A stretch of DNA of 64,000 nucleotides, from contig OU342821.1 of the NCBI GenBank assembly GCA_910591455.2, positions 3,576,501 through 3,640,500 of the forward strand, given 5' to 3'. A program made the translations under genes and the position numbers. This document shows positions 21,246 to 32,984 of the stretch, one piece after another; the first letter of the stretch is position 1, and each line of letters begins with the position of its first letter. A model generated the notes under the pieces. That model was given only the letters and a program-made list of their open reading frames with translations, did no database searches and was not told where the DNA came from. Source of the DNA: Pholis gunnellus. Lineage: Eukaryota; Chordata; Actinopteri; Perciformes; Pholidae.

Positions 21246-22940
21246 GGAAGATACTGAGTTTAATTTGCACAAGCACCTGGCTTCATACATAAGATGACAC
21301 GTTAACATTCTAATTTATTCGAGTCAGAGAACAGTGCGTGTTCCATCCAGCATTCTATTCTATTCTCAAGGGCAGATAATGTCTTCTTTTATGAATTCAC
21401 TATTTGCTAGTCCAGCGTTCACTATGTTTTCCATGGCACAGTTTTCACAAAACTCCACACATTATGACCCGTTAGCAGTAATGAAATAACACTGTATATT
21501 ACAAATAAAATGTGTCTATTGCTTTGCAGAGTCACAAGTCAGAACAAAAGTTTAAGCTGTTGCAAGTAACTCAACAAATTCTCCTTTTAACATTGTTAAG
21601 CTGTCTATGTTTGCAAATTCATATTCAAATGCTAATATATTGCGTCCCGTGTACTTGATGGTAACTATAGCAACATCCAATCTCACCTGCTCCTGAGTTT
21701 GGGAATTAGTCAGTTGATGGATTTAAGACCTTAAAACTGTTTTGAACTGAAGTATTTGGTGGTTAATAGTTATTAAGACAAATAATAATCATAAGTCTTT
21801 CTATTAATTATTTTTTGTTTGCGTGGCACGTTTCACCGCTCTGATTGGAAGAAAAGATTACCCAATTTACATTTTACTACTATGACTTTTTTTGACATAA
21901 TATAGGTCTACTATGACTTTATTCAATATGCTATACTGTGACTTATTTATTACTTTATTCGACATGCTAAAGCTAAACTATGACTTTTTTAGCTTGTGAA
22001 GTAATTCATATTTTGCTAGCTACAACGTTAGCGAGCAAGCAAGCTAAGGTTAGCCAGCTAGCTGTAATTTAGCTACGCTATTTACTACAGTTTAGAAAAA
22101 AAGACATGTTGGACTGTCTCAGAACAAACAAAGCAGCACAACCCAGCTGGATGCTTTCTTTCCTATTATCTCTAGCCTGATCATTTGTTCTTTATGTTTT
22201 ATTTTTTTTTAATCTTTTTTAATTCAATTTTAATGAATCTCAGCCAGCATGTCCAGGTACCCAGGATAAATGCACTTTACAGCCCATCAACCTTTAACAA
22301 AACAGGGAAAATCTCATTAATATAGTCTGATTGATTTTACTTCTTCGTTTCTGGCTGTTTGACTATTACGACCACCTTCCATAAAAATAGGATGTCCAAA
22401 AACTACTTCTGTTGCTCAGGCTGGTGCTGTGCAATTTTTATCTATATTTTTAAAGTTACCTTAGAAATTGGTAATGCTCTCATGATCATAAAAAGAGAGG
22501 TCCAAATTAAAGCTTAAGAAGTGCATATCTCTTGTCTTTTGGTCCCTAGTATGGGTCATTAGATCCTACATTTCCCATGATGCAACTTGGTATGCTAGGC
22601 TATAACATATTTTAGGAGGCCTGTCTGGTAAATGCCCACTGTGTGTAAAAACTCCAAAGTTTGCAATACAGGAAATACTGAAATACTGAAAATTAATTCT
22701 GTCTCACTGGGATTGTTAACATGAGAATTAACTCTACAAAAATGCCAAATTTAAAATATGTGCCTCCTATTGACATACTGAAAACTAATTATATAAGTTC
22801 TGTCATTCAGTGTATACAGTAAAACTCTTCAAGCAACAATCTCTATTTGTTTCTGTACTGTGTGTACTGACGGTTTACCCCCCAGGGATGTTTACTGTTG
22901 GTTTTAGGGGCCCTCTTATTTCAGGATAGCGTGTGTGCTT
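21246..22940. other. Intergenic, repeat fragments only
   Basis: It holds the minisatellite outlier at 21876-21995, clustered gctagc/gttagc words near 22.02 kb, and otherwise AT-rich DNA. No coding exon is supported. Confidence 0.5.
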
Positions 22941-22941
22941 A

Positions 22942-22970
22942 TTACGCAAATGAAGAAGAAATTGTATAAA
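22942..22970 (+). promoter_or_regulatory. TATA box and C/EBP-like site of the small secreted-protein gene
   Basis: A TATAAA lies at 22965-22970, about 50 bases upstream of the ATG at 23019. The word ttacgcaa at 22942-22949 fits the C/EBP (NF-IL6) consensus TTRCGCAA. TATA plus C/EBP is a layout seen at inducible liver and immune genes. This is motif matching only. Confidence 0.45.
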
Positions 22971-23018
22971 ACGCGGTGGTTTGCTGTGTCACTATCATCG
23001 TCTGCAACAGCTGACAAG

Positions 23019-24009
23019 ATGCTTTCCACAAGATTGACAATCATCACCTGTGAGTACACGACCTGTTCTGTTGTTTTTAACGGTCATTAACTGTGACTGT
23101 AACGTGGGACCAAATCATGTTCCATGTCCTTTATAGAATTCATTATATTTGAAATGCTTTATATCTTTCAGTCCTCGCTGCAACTTGGTGTTTGACATCT
23201 GATGGTAAATTATTCCAATTTCTATGAAACTCCGATTTATTTTTCAGATTTTCTTCCTTTACTTCCTTTTGTGCCTTTTAAACTTTATTTTACCATATAT
23301 TAAACTTATATTAAAATATATTTCTGCTTGTTATATATTGTATACTGTATTCAATTAATGGTTTTATGCTGTAAACTTTAATCTGTAAAATATCATTCAT
23401 AATTCACAAATCATTCATCATTTCCTGAACAAATCAAACAATTTTGTAATTCACAACAAAAAAACAAAGATTGTATAAAAAATGAAAATAGAAACAGCAG
23501 AGATAAATTTTTTCCTGCTTTCCAATCCTGTCAATAATCCCCAAAACCCTCAGATTCTCCTTGCCGCTCCATTCATGTTGTATCCCTGTAGAACTTGTAC
23601 TAAGTGGGTCTTCAGTGCTGATTTAACTGATATAGCCTGCTTACATACACAATATTTCGCTGCAGGACTACTCTATGATGTGGTGTGTCCTGGTGTAAAC
23701 AGCGAGCTCCAATGCCGTATGCATTTTACTGTTTATTTATCTTTAACATTATATAAAATCTATTTATTAGCAGCACCCCATTTCTTCTCTCATGATTCAG
23801 CTGCTCTCTTCCATCTCCTCCTGTCACCCTTTGTTAATATTGTATCCATGTTTTGTGTATGTTCAGCTGCAGGACATATGATTGGAAGTGTTGAAGTTAA
23901 CTATGGTGTGAAAAGCGATGCCGACTGTGCTGACAGAAAAAAGCCCGCCAAAGTCTCCAATGGGAGCTCCTTACACACGGCCATGAAAGGATGGGTCCAG
24001 CGCATGTAA
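23019..24009 (+). CDS. Putative small secreted protein, three exons, unidentified
   Basis: Exons 23019-23049, 23172-23204 and 23867-24009 (or from 23873) join in frame with GT-AG borders. Exons 1-2 give MLSTRLTIITFLAATWCLTSD, a good signal peptide. Exon 3 gives (AA)GHMIGSVEVNYGV, then DADCADRKKPAKV and MKGWVQRM, for about 68 residues with one Cys after the signal. Two acceptors six bases apart (ttcag, ctgcag) would vary it by two residues. The text CADRKKP...WVQRM faintly recalls the end of fish chemokines (CADP..WVQRLM), but the cysteine pair expected in a chemokine exon 2 is absent. The stop codon overlaps a donor-like at|gtaaga, so further exons may follow and the end is uncertain. It lies downstream of a TATA box, between txnl1 and atp8b1. 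I do not recognise the gene. Confidence 0.45.
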
Positions 24010-24142
24010 GAGTTATCCTTTTCTGTTTACTTTATTATAGTGGTTCATTTTGTGAGGTGAGTAGAAATGGACTCTAAATTAAAAACTCAGCATGTTTTAT
24101 AAGACAGGACAGCTGGAATCTTCTAAAAACATGATCCCCAAA

Positions 24143-25486
24143 CATGGTGGGCCGTCAGGGCCAGCAAGACCTTCTCTGCTGGCCTAAACAGAATCACAAA
24201 GTTATAGCTATTTTATAATGTAATCATTTTTCTTAAATACAATACTATGAATTATAATTTATAAAAATATTTTTCCCATTATCTTATTTTCTCATTTCAC
24301 AGCTACTGTCTTCCTCAGTTGCTCTGCTTCCAGTGCAGCTTGTTTTAAGTAGAGCTTTTATCCAATCAGATTTCACCTCTGTGTCTCTAGGTAAGAAGAG
24401 AGGCCCCAGGCCTGCAGACTCACCAGTGAATCCCTGTGCAGTTTAAGTGAATGGGGACAATATTGTTGATTGTCATAGTCTTCAACCAATCAGATCTTTA
24501 GTTTGACATGTTGGGCGTATTCTTTGACGTGCCAGAGCCTTCTAGCTGGCCTACAAGTACGTCAGCATTAACTCGCAGCTCAGTTTTCAGGTGCAGCACT
24601 GCAGTGAGGTGCAGCGTGTGCTGTGATTGGTCAGTGGGCGAGCATGTAACTATTGGAAAACAAAACTTAAGCAGAGGCTTAGTCAGAGTAGTAAGAGTTC
24701 AAATTGAAAGATATGGAAGAAATTATGACATTTTTTGCATTTTGCTTGGTGTAGATTTTTCTTTTTTTTACCGAGCTTTGTTTTTTTAACACTCAATGGC
24801 TGAAGGAGGAGGAGAAACAGATTTGTGAGTTGGGATTTAACCGTGGGATTAAACTCTTTGTCAACAAAGAAAGGAGGATGGAGTTTGAAGTGATCAGCAT
24901 TTGGTAAGTGAACTGTTTTTGTTTTTTTACATCTAATATCTGAATGGCCCTCGAGTATGTAGCAGAATGCGTGTTCCGCTGCAGGTCTGCTGGATTGATT
25001 TGTTGCTCTGTTGTCATATGAATATATGTGACTGGTTCTTGTGAGTATGTTGTGGTCATTGTGTTAATTATATAGATTTGGACTGTATGCATTGTCCGTT
25101 AATTACGAAGCATACCGTCATGCGCGGTGTTATTGTTTGTTAAGCTAGTTTAGCGTAGCCTCCCAGAACACACACGGTGCCTCAGCTGTTTTTTGTTATG
25201 GTTCTTTTTGTTCCATGTTGAGAGGTCACAGCCCGTTATCTCCTACGTGAGCGCAGTCCACCGAAAACATTATATTTCCCACAATTTAAGCTTCTGCATC
25301 TTCCAAATGCGCTAGTATTATTCAAACGTATTGTTCAGTTTGTAAGCATCATACCGAACGGTTTAATACGAATACGTGATGTTACAGCCCTAGAAACAAA
25401 TAACCGTAGCTGTGGCGCCATCATGAGGTTATTAGGTGGTGTTACAGCACTGAAGGCCCAGGTATAAAATGCACGGCCCGCCACTG
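24143..25486. mobile_element. hAT-like non-autonomous element with 'ggygggccgt' inverted ends
   Basis: The left end reads catggtgggccgtcagggcc at 24143, and the right end reads ggcccaggta ... acggcccgccactg to 25486. These are inverted partners of the cagtggcgggccgt type that bounds hAT elements in fish. I could not find matching 8-bp flanks, so the two ends may belong to different insertions. The inside is noncoding except for a nested hAT piece at 25259-25394. Confidence 0.45.
25259..25394 (-). mobile_element. Inverted end fragment of the same hAT family as 8430-9892
   Basis: Read on the minus strand, this stretch aligns end to end with about 8430-8572 of the intact element: the terminal ctagggctgtaac, the cgtattcgtatt and ccgttcggtat words, then tgtgggaaatat and tgttttcgg. 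I estimate about 80% identity by eye, with one 15-20 base gap. Only one end is left. Confidence 0.75.
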
Positions 25487-25494
25487 AGTAGTTT

Positions 25495-26180
25495 ATATTT
25501 GGTCACTTTATCTCTCAGTCCGAAGCTCATACTCACCTCCAGCTCAGGTGGTGGCGTGAGATAAGAGTAGAGAACAATCGATAAAGGTTAGTAGGACGGA
25601 CAAATACTCTTTGCATTTCTAAATAAGAGATGTTGCATAGATAAACAGTATGTAGCTAGTTTAAGCAATGTCATAGTAGCACGATGTTTCCTTTGTCTTT
25701 ATATTACTATTTATTTTAGGTCACTTTCTTCACATGTCAGACACACACTCGCATTTTTGTCCATGATGAGCACCAGTAACATTAGGTGGTTGAGTCAGAT
25801 GAAGTGAGATTAATGATTTCAGATTAGTTTAGACGATAAATTATTGTAAAATATATTGTTTTCACCAATTTATTAAAATTGGTGAAAAAAAATACATTAA
25901 AAAGCTCATACTCGCCTCAGAAAAGGAATTGTTAATAAAACAGAGAAATAATCTTTGAGTTACAGAATAAGTTAAATTATATGTATAAATGTTCAGAAGC
26001 TCATCTGCACCTTTTTCGTCTGAAGAAAGAAACATTGTTAGTAAAACAAGTAATCTTTGAATTATTGAATTAGTAATACTTGACAGACAAACAGGTTTAA
26101 ACAATAACATATACGGTTCATTTTGGAGCCTATTTTAACTGTTTTTACATAACACACTCTTGTATTTTAGGTAATATGTA
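25495..26180. repeat. AT-rich intergenic with about 95-base divergent repeats
   Basis: The words aagctcatactc and tgttaataaaacag...taatctttga recur at about 25510, 25907 and 25995 with many changes. This suggests old local duplications. No coding feature is seen. Confidence 0.35.
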
Positions 26181-26187
26181 ATTGCAT

Positions 26188-26193
26188 TTTATT
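26188..26193 (-). terminator. Possible poly(A) signal of the 75-residue gene
   Basis: AATAAA on the minus strand, about 110 bases after the stop codon at 26304. Confidence 0.35.
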
Positions 26194-26303
26194 TGCATAA
26201 TATCAATTTATGATATTAAATTATATTTTTGCATTAATTGCATATTCATTAAATATGTAATGTAATTCCAGGAGGATTGTCAGCCAGGAAACTTATCGTG
26301 GAG

Positions 26304-27171
26304 TTAGTCTAAGTCACGCTCATCAGACCACCTCGGCCTCTTAGCTGCAGCCTCCTCCTCGTCACTCTCGTCCCTTCTTCTCCTGGTGGAGGAGCTGGGA
26401 TTCAACAGGAGACCTTCAGGCCTGATTCATTCTTTTTAAGGTGTAAGCTGCATGTACAAATCATCCCACTCACCGTCTCCATCGCCTCTGTGAGGCTCGG
26501 CCACATCGTCGATTTCTTCCTAGAGAGCTCTTAAAGTAACTCAACAGCTTACATTCATATATTATAAACATTGAACTTGAAATGACTTGTAACAGCTCCG
26601 GATAGATGTGAAGCTAAGCTTCAACAAACAAACTCAACCATGTACACAGAACAACAGACTCTGGGTGGTAAACAGCAGCTCGTTCAGACGTGCTGACCTT
26701 AACTCTACAGAGTTCCATCATCTCCATTTTGCAAGATTTAGCATTTTTCAAAATAAAAGACCCAGGCGCCATTTTGTTTCCCAAATCGTGAACTGGAAAT
26801 GTGGAAAAAATGATGCCCCCAAACCAAAACAACTGTGTTTTCATGTCACTACACCATTGTTAACACGTTCTGCACCGGTCCCGCGAAAATCCGCTCATTT
26901 ATATCATCTAATATTCATTTTACACCGAAAAAACGCCTGTGAGTGTCTGCAGCCGTCAAAATGTTTGTTTTCCCCCAACATTCCGTTAAATGTCCACCTT
27001 AAAATTCATCATTTTAGATGATTTATTCGTACAGAAACATGTTTTAATGATCTGATCGATGAGTTAATTATGTGTGGTGTTAGAAGATGTCTTACCTTCA
27101 ATGAAGTTTTGGTCGTTGATCCGGTCCAGGTCCAGCAGGTGCTCCACGTTGGGGGGTCTATGGAAGGCCAT
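26304..27171 (-). CDS. Unidentified 75-residue nuclear-type protein, three exons
   Basis: Exons in gene order: 27096-27171, 26474-26515 and 26304-26413. They join in one frame (76+42+110 bases) with GT donors and AG acceptors to give 75 residues plus stop. The protein starts MAFHRPPNVEHLLDLDRIND, continues with the acidic FIEEIDDVAEPHRGDGD, and ends with RRRRDESDEEEAAAKRPRW and SDERDLD. RRRR and KRPR flank an acidic run and look like a bipartite nuclear signal. There is no membrane segment or signal peptide. Codon choice is GC-rich against an AT-rich background, which supports real coding sequence. The middle acceptor (ctaggaag) offers two AGs four bases apart; only the second keeps frame. 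It lies upstream of atp8b1 in the opposite direction. I do not recognise the family. Confidence 0.55.
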
Positions 27172-28560
27172 TTTCAGGCAGCAGTCACTCGAACAATAAA
27201 GTTTTTCTCTTCTGGTTCAGCTTTCCAACGAATCCTTTTTCAACAGAAGTTGTCCAAGTTTTCAAAAGTTCCGCTTCCAGCGGACAGGTTTTGCTCGGGG
27301 TTACCTCAGGTCAACTCAGACAGCAAACGAGAGATTCTGAGCAGCTCTAAAGTCATGTTGGTTCTGTTTCCATGGCTTTCACGTGTACGTACGTGCACGT
27401 ACGTGCGTGAGAGACATCATTAACAGTAAAGGGTTGATATTAATTATTGGACTGATATGTATGATATTTATATGAACTGTCAGAAACTCCTACCGCATCT
27501 GAATGCGTCTATTTAACGATAACCACACTCTTACAGCTGTTGAATTATTAATTACTATAGCTGGCACTGCTAATTTAAGCGCTCTGTAGCGTTTCTATCT
27601 ATTTACAACAACCAAATGAACCGAACGGCTTAAATTGGTCCTGTGGACAGAAACTCAAATCCTGCCTGTGGACTTTTGCAGCTCTTTAACGGTCATCTTT
27701 GGACTCTTCTTTGCCTCTCTGATTAATGTCCTCCTTGTTAATAAACCTGTGCAGGATAGGCTCTCACACAGGTTTAACACTTATTTTCATGCAGTCATAA
27801 AGTAATGGGATTCATGTTGATGATTATGAATAAACAGTGACAATCCTTTCGTTTCATTTCATATGTATTTATTTACTTCAAACGTACTAACAAATAAGTA
27901 TGTGAATATTACAATGAACAGTAAATATAGAAAACTGTCAATGAACAAATTCTCGTTCTCAATAACAAGAAGCATCAGTAAAAAAAAACAACAAGTTTGG
28001 CCTAAGATAAATTATAAAAAAATGTTAGAAAGCACAATATAACCGAACTGTTGGATCTGCGTGTGTCAGTTTCTACTGAAGCATGTTGATTGTTAAGAGC
28101 GACAGCAGCAGCAGCAGCAGCAGGAAGGAGCTCCGGTTCCTCTCCTTCACACCACGAGTGAAGCAGCCTCTCACAGAAGAAGCTCTTTATAAAGCCTGCA
28201 TAAAACACCAACAGATTTATATGAGTCATGTTTTAGTTGCGCTTTTTGTAGTTCTTCTTCGTTGTAGTTCCACCATGGCAGACCTCCGTCAGTGACATCT
28301 GCCATCACCTTATAATTACAAAGTTTAGTGAAAGTGGAATCGGATTCTCTGAACACCACGGTTGTCTTTTCATAACTCCTCATTAATTCTCCTTCACGTC
28401 TTTCCTTTACCCCATAAAGGTCAAGGAAAAGTGGTTATGTACATAAGGCAGTCACTTTTGGACTTTTCGACCGCAGTCCTGGTTTAATTAACAATTCAAT
28501 TACGCACCTTTTACCTGTGCGTCACGTGACCAGAAACTCCTCGGAGCTAGAGCTTCCGAC
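27172..28560. other. Region between the 75-residue gene and atp8b1
   Basis: It contains the presumed promoter of the 75-residue gene, including an 18-bp perfect palindrome at 27387-27404, a short (CAG)n run at 28102-28123, and AT-rich DNA. A minus-strand frame ending near 28171 (MADVTDGGLPWWNYNEEELQ) has no supporting features. Confidence 0.45.
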
Positions 28561-28599
28561 TTTGCGCACGTTTTTTTTTTTTTTAAAGGAGCTATTTAT

Positions 28600-28846
28600 T
28601 ATCGTTCGAAGCGATGGGCGTGTCGGACCGGTCCGGCAGGTTCGGCCGGGGGTAAAGCAGGTGAGGGGGGAGTGGGAGGGGGCAGGAGAAGAAGTACAAG
28701 AAGGGCGGGGAGCCGCCGCTGCCTGTCAGCTCTCTACAAGCAGGAAGAAGAGGAAAACATGGTGCGGTGACGAAACGCCCAGGACACCGACGGAGAGCAG
28801 CGTTCACCTCTTAATTTTTAAATAGAAATCTGTCGAAGGACACGCG
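28600..28846 (+). promoter_or_regulatory. atp8b1 GC-rich promoter and noncoding exon 1 (ends 28846)
   Basis: GC-rich sequence at 28610-28790 contains gggcgtgtcgg, ggtccggc and gaggggggagtgggaggggg, which are Sp/KLF-type sites, with no TATA box. A consensus donor, cacgcg|gtaagt, lies at 28846/28847 and pairs with the acceptor at 36925 just before the atp8b1 start codon. The transcription start is not fixed. This is the most likely promoter because it is the only GC island upstream on this strand. Confidence 0.55.
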
Positions 28847-31800
28847 GTAAGTCCAGTTGAATGTGTGAATGTCCATGCGTGTTTTACGTTGAGTTTTTCA
28901 AACACAAAAAGGCTTAATGGCGTTTAAAATGCACAGAGGGCAGGTGACGGTTTCACCTGGGCGGCTGCTGCTCGACTCACCTTCCCTCTCTGAGGAAGCG
29001 TCGCTGGTTTGGAACTAGTTTGTTTTGGGGTTAAAATATTCGCTTGAAACGTTGACGTTGGCCTGTAACTTGTGTTTTAGTTGATCATTTTAGTGTCTCT
29101 AGTTTAAAAAACGTGTAAAGTAGCAAACTGTTACAATAGTTTCTTTGTCCATCTCTGTTGATTAAGGAATGTAGACTCTCAGTCAATGCAATTCAACAGC
29201 AGTAGGCCACACCTCCAACATGATCATTGAGTGGAACCTTTTAACATTATAGCCTTCACGTTGTATCAGGACGGTTCTTTTATAAGTTATTAGATTGCCT
29301 TAGTTTACTAGGTTTACCTAATAAACTGGCAACTGAATACACATAAAGGATTGTATTGATAAAAGTAGTGATGTAGCTGAACACCACATTGGTTTTTAAG
29401 ACTATTTTTTTGAAGTTACTGAACAGTACAACCAAACTTATTTCCCTATTAATATAATAAATATTCTTACCAACAAGGAAACAAAATGCCACATCACATT
29501 CCAATCACAAATTGAACACTTTGAAAGATTTTTGGTTTTGAATATGCATCAGTTACTTTTTCAAATACTTGATAGTTACTTTTGGAAATTACCATTATTC
29601 ACAAGAGGATAAATGAGATCCACCGCATGAGAAAAAGCTGGTTCCCATTTTTACTCCCGTTAATTCCTTCTCCCAAATCATTGGTTAAGAACACCGGGAG
29701 ATAATGCCAGGAGTTGAGGTTTTAATGATAGCAAGCTTATGACAGGTGTGTCAACTGCATGCCAAATTGATCAGAGCACACGTGGCCAAACGGCCTCCTA
29801 AGTTACCACATGACCGGTTGCTGATGAGCAACGTGGCGTTTAAAAGGCTACGTTTTTTGAACGCAGTTTGGTTCGGTGCTCACTCCACATGAAAACGCAC
29901 CAGGCTAACCCTACATCACTTCCAGCGAACTTCAACTGATTGTGCATTTTAGCATGATATTTGTACACTGTCTTTTTGGTATTGGTATTCAAGTGTAGGT
30001 GTCTTCAGCCCTGGTATTGAGGGAAATTAAGGAAATCCTGCATCTGTGTTTTGTACTTTTGCATTGGTTTGAAAGGGTTAATCGCATTGCTTTGAGTTCC
30101 ATCCCTTAGTAAGTGATAGGGAAGCTGTTGGATGGGCGGACGGATGAGTCTCGGTAGGGACATGGAGGAGAATATTTAAGATGGGGAGAAAGAAAAGGGG
30201 AGAAACCCTCAGAACTTTTTCCTTTTGTTCCTGCTGTGAAACGTCACCGATCAGTGTCTATTTCTACTGACATGAATCGACGTTGCCCACAGATGCAGTT
30301 TTCTGTTCCAACTATAACTTGTTTTGTTTACAGCTGCCTCCCCGGTCTAAGGGAGATCTTTCCCAGTAAAGAGAGAGATTCTGGGTGGAGTGTAACTTCA
30401 CCATGTTACAACATAAACATGTGACGGACAAACAGATGCCGGGCAGCTTGTGAAACGCACCCACACGGTGCGATAGCTGGTGTTGTTGCCTCTGAACACA
30501 GTGACTCCGGGTCCGGGTGTTTTTTCCATAAACAAGCGGCAGAGAGTCTCGGTCCTTTTTGCTTATGGAAATGTTTGGACCTTGAGTTGAGACCAGCGAC
30601 TGAGAATTTGAATTGCGTCTTAAGAGTCAAATTGGATTCGAAGGGTTTAGCTGAGGTGTAGACGTCACAGCCTCTTCTGTGTGTTTAGATACGTTTGGGG
30701 ACTGAAGCTGTTCAGACGGCGAAGTGTTTGTTACAATCAGATTATTTCTTTTTTGTTGTTGTCTGTTTTACATGTTAAAAGGTTTCGGTTTCACCAGTCT
30801 GTTGTTAAATTAGTTTTTAAATTAAAGTTCAGAGCCCTTTGTGAATAAATAGGCAACATGACACAAATGCATACATCTGCGTACAAACGTATCTAAACAC
30901 ATCCCACAAATGCGCCCATACAAATGCATGCCCGTAAATATATGCGATTGCACATACACATGGCCACATGCATGGGACCCTACCCACCTGTAGGCAAATT
31001 AAGAGTCAAATACAATTTGACTACAAAAGTAATGTTAGTGTTATTTGTTGGTTTTGGGGAGCACTGTATGAATTCACTCCGAGTGTCATTTATCGTGACG
31101 TCTGCCGACGACCGTGGCTTTAGACTGACATCACCCAGAGAGAAGTTGAACCCCTAACTCTGGCAGTGTTGGTGCCTTGCTCAAGGGCTGTTCATGGATT
31201 CGTTGTCAGGACTCTGAGTGAAATGCTGAATAAGCTCAATGGAGACTCGACTGATTGGCCTTCATTTAGCTTCATTAACAGCCCACACAGACACACACAG
31301 ACACATACAGACACACACACACACAGAGAACAGTGGACTGAATGTGAACATGCTTTCAGTTCTGAAGCTACTAGTGGATTCATTGATAATGTTAACAACA
31401 TGCATTTATTTTATTTCTCGAGCAGACATCCAGCTTCACCAGCTTGAGGATTTACAGCTATTTCTGCTCTTCTCATGATAAACGGCATTATAAATAGACA
31501 TCTCTGACATTTTAGAGACTAAACATTTAACATTTATTTCATTATTAATAAAAATAGCCCATAGATTAATTGATAATGACAATAATTGCCAGTTACAGTC
31601 CTAAAAAGGCTCTAAAACGCATATCAGCTCAACTTTAGCCTATAAAACTGAGCCAAAGTGAAGAAACGAGTGCTTGCTTCCATTCATCTGGGGAGCTGTT
31701 TGTAGATCCAAGAAATTCTAGTTGTAAATATCACAGGTCCCCTTTGGAACAGTGTGTTGTGCAGCTTCAACAGCGACATAGCTATGATTTTTTTAGTTTT

Positions 31801-32213
31801 CCTAATTAAAGTTTTCTCTACGGCCGCGATGTAAACAGTAGGAATACCCCATTCATTGTGAGTGTGCATGACACTGTACATTTCATAACTTCAATGCTCA
31901 TATCCTCTCTTGGTTAATTAACAGCTGATCTGCTCCGAGCACATCCACCGTCTGTCGGCGGGGCATTTCACAAGTCGTTTTTTGTGTATAGTGTACGGGG
32001 GGGGGGGCAACGCAACAGGACTAAATGCTCTTGCTGCAACATATTTGTGTCATGTAGTTTTATCACCAGACAATCAGAGGACTGCTGTTTTTTAAGTGAG
32101 CACAGCCTCTCACTGATGTGGATAAAGCTCTATGTGCAGAGTCACTGCATCAAATGGTATTCCAGCCGAGAACAGGCAGTCTTTATTCTTTTTGTTTCCC
32201 ACCTGTTTAGGTC

Positions 32214-32268
32214 CACACACACACACACACTCACTCACTCACTCACTCACTCACTCACTCACTCACTC
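32214..32268. repeat. (CA)n(CTCA)n microsatellite
   Basis: About nine CA units followed by about ten CTCA/ACTC tetranucleotides. Confidence 0.93.
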
Positions 32269-32947
32269 CCAGGTGCCCCAGAAACCCGACTCCGCATTAA
32301 CCTGACACGCTCGGTCACACACACACACAATTACATTCCCCATCACAGCGGGAGCTCATCCCGATGCATAACGAATAAGTGAAGTATCTTTCACTCTTAC
32401 CGGCTGCAAAGGAGGTTTTGCTTACTGTTCTTTTGTTTGTTAGCAGGCGATATCAAAAAAACGTCTCATTGATTTCAATGAAATTTTGTTCAAAACTCCA
32501 CAGACTGAAAAGAAAACAAGTGATTAGTTTTGGTGGATCAGGTTTGGTGTCCTGGATCAACAGGTTCAACACGAATCTGTCCATGCAGGCTAAAAATAGA
32601 AAAGGTACTATATTAACTTGATCTGCCAATATCAATTGATAGAAGACAAATATGCCCTGATTGGTTTAAAAACCCCTCTGTCTGTTTTCCGACAAGAATT
32701 GTTTTAATTCACAAATACCTGTGTAATAAATGTGAGACTGAGAGAAATCGATATTGGTTAAACCATAGTTTTATGTTCAGACAGATCGGTGACGTTGCTG
32801 AACGTTTCGCAGGATAACGTCAGACCCAGATTGTGTTATTCAGATGTTTCATGAATAGACAGACGCTTCAGAGAAAGTATGGTCATGAAATTTTGCCTAA
32901 AAGGTAGTGAAAATGTATAGGTTAAAACGGATGTATGTATGTATGTC

Positions 32948-32954
<7 letters not shown>

Positions 32955-32983
<29 letters not shown>
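32955..32983. repeat. (TG)n microsatellite
   Basis: About 14 TG units, preceded by a short tatgtatgtatg run. Confidence 0.9.

Positions 32984-32984
<1 letters not shown>

Noticed and set aside
23482..24009. Unspliced 175-residue frame
   Set aside because: Its first three quarters are AT-rich intron text; only the end (from 23867) fits as an exon of the small secreted-protein model.
23867..24009. Assigning the small secreted gene to CC or CXC chemokines
   Set aside because: The paired or CxC cysteines and the usual 115-base second exon are missing; only a weak tail likeness exists.
24508..24789. 93-residue plus frame
   Set aside because: It lies inside transposon-like sequence and shows no protein-like pattern.
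26304..27171. fech or another known 18q21 gene in this position
   Set aside because: The protein shows no ferrochelatase, wdr7, onecut or sialyltransferase features.
28171..28383. Minus frame with GGLPWWNYNEEELQ
   Set aside because: Short, no splice support, and neighbouring frames are equally open; not supported as a gene.
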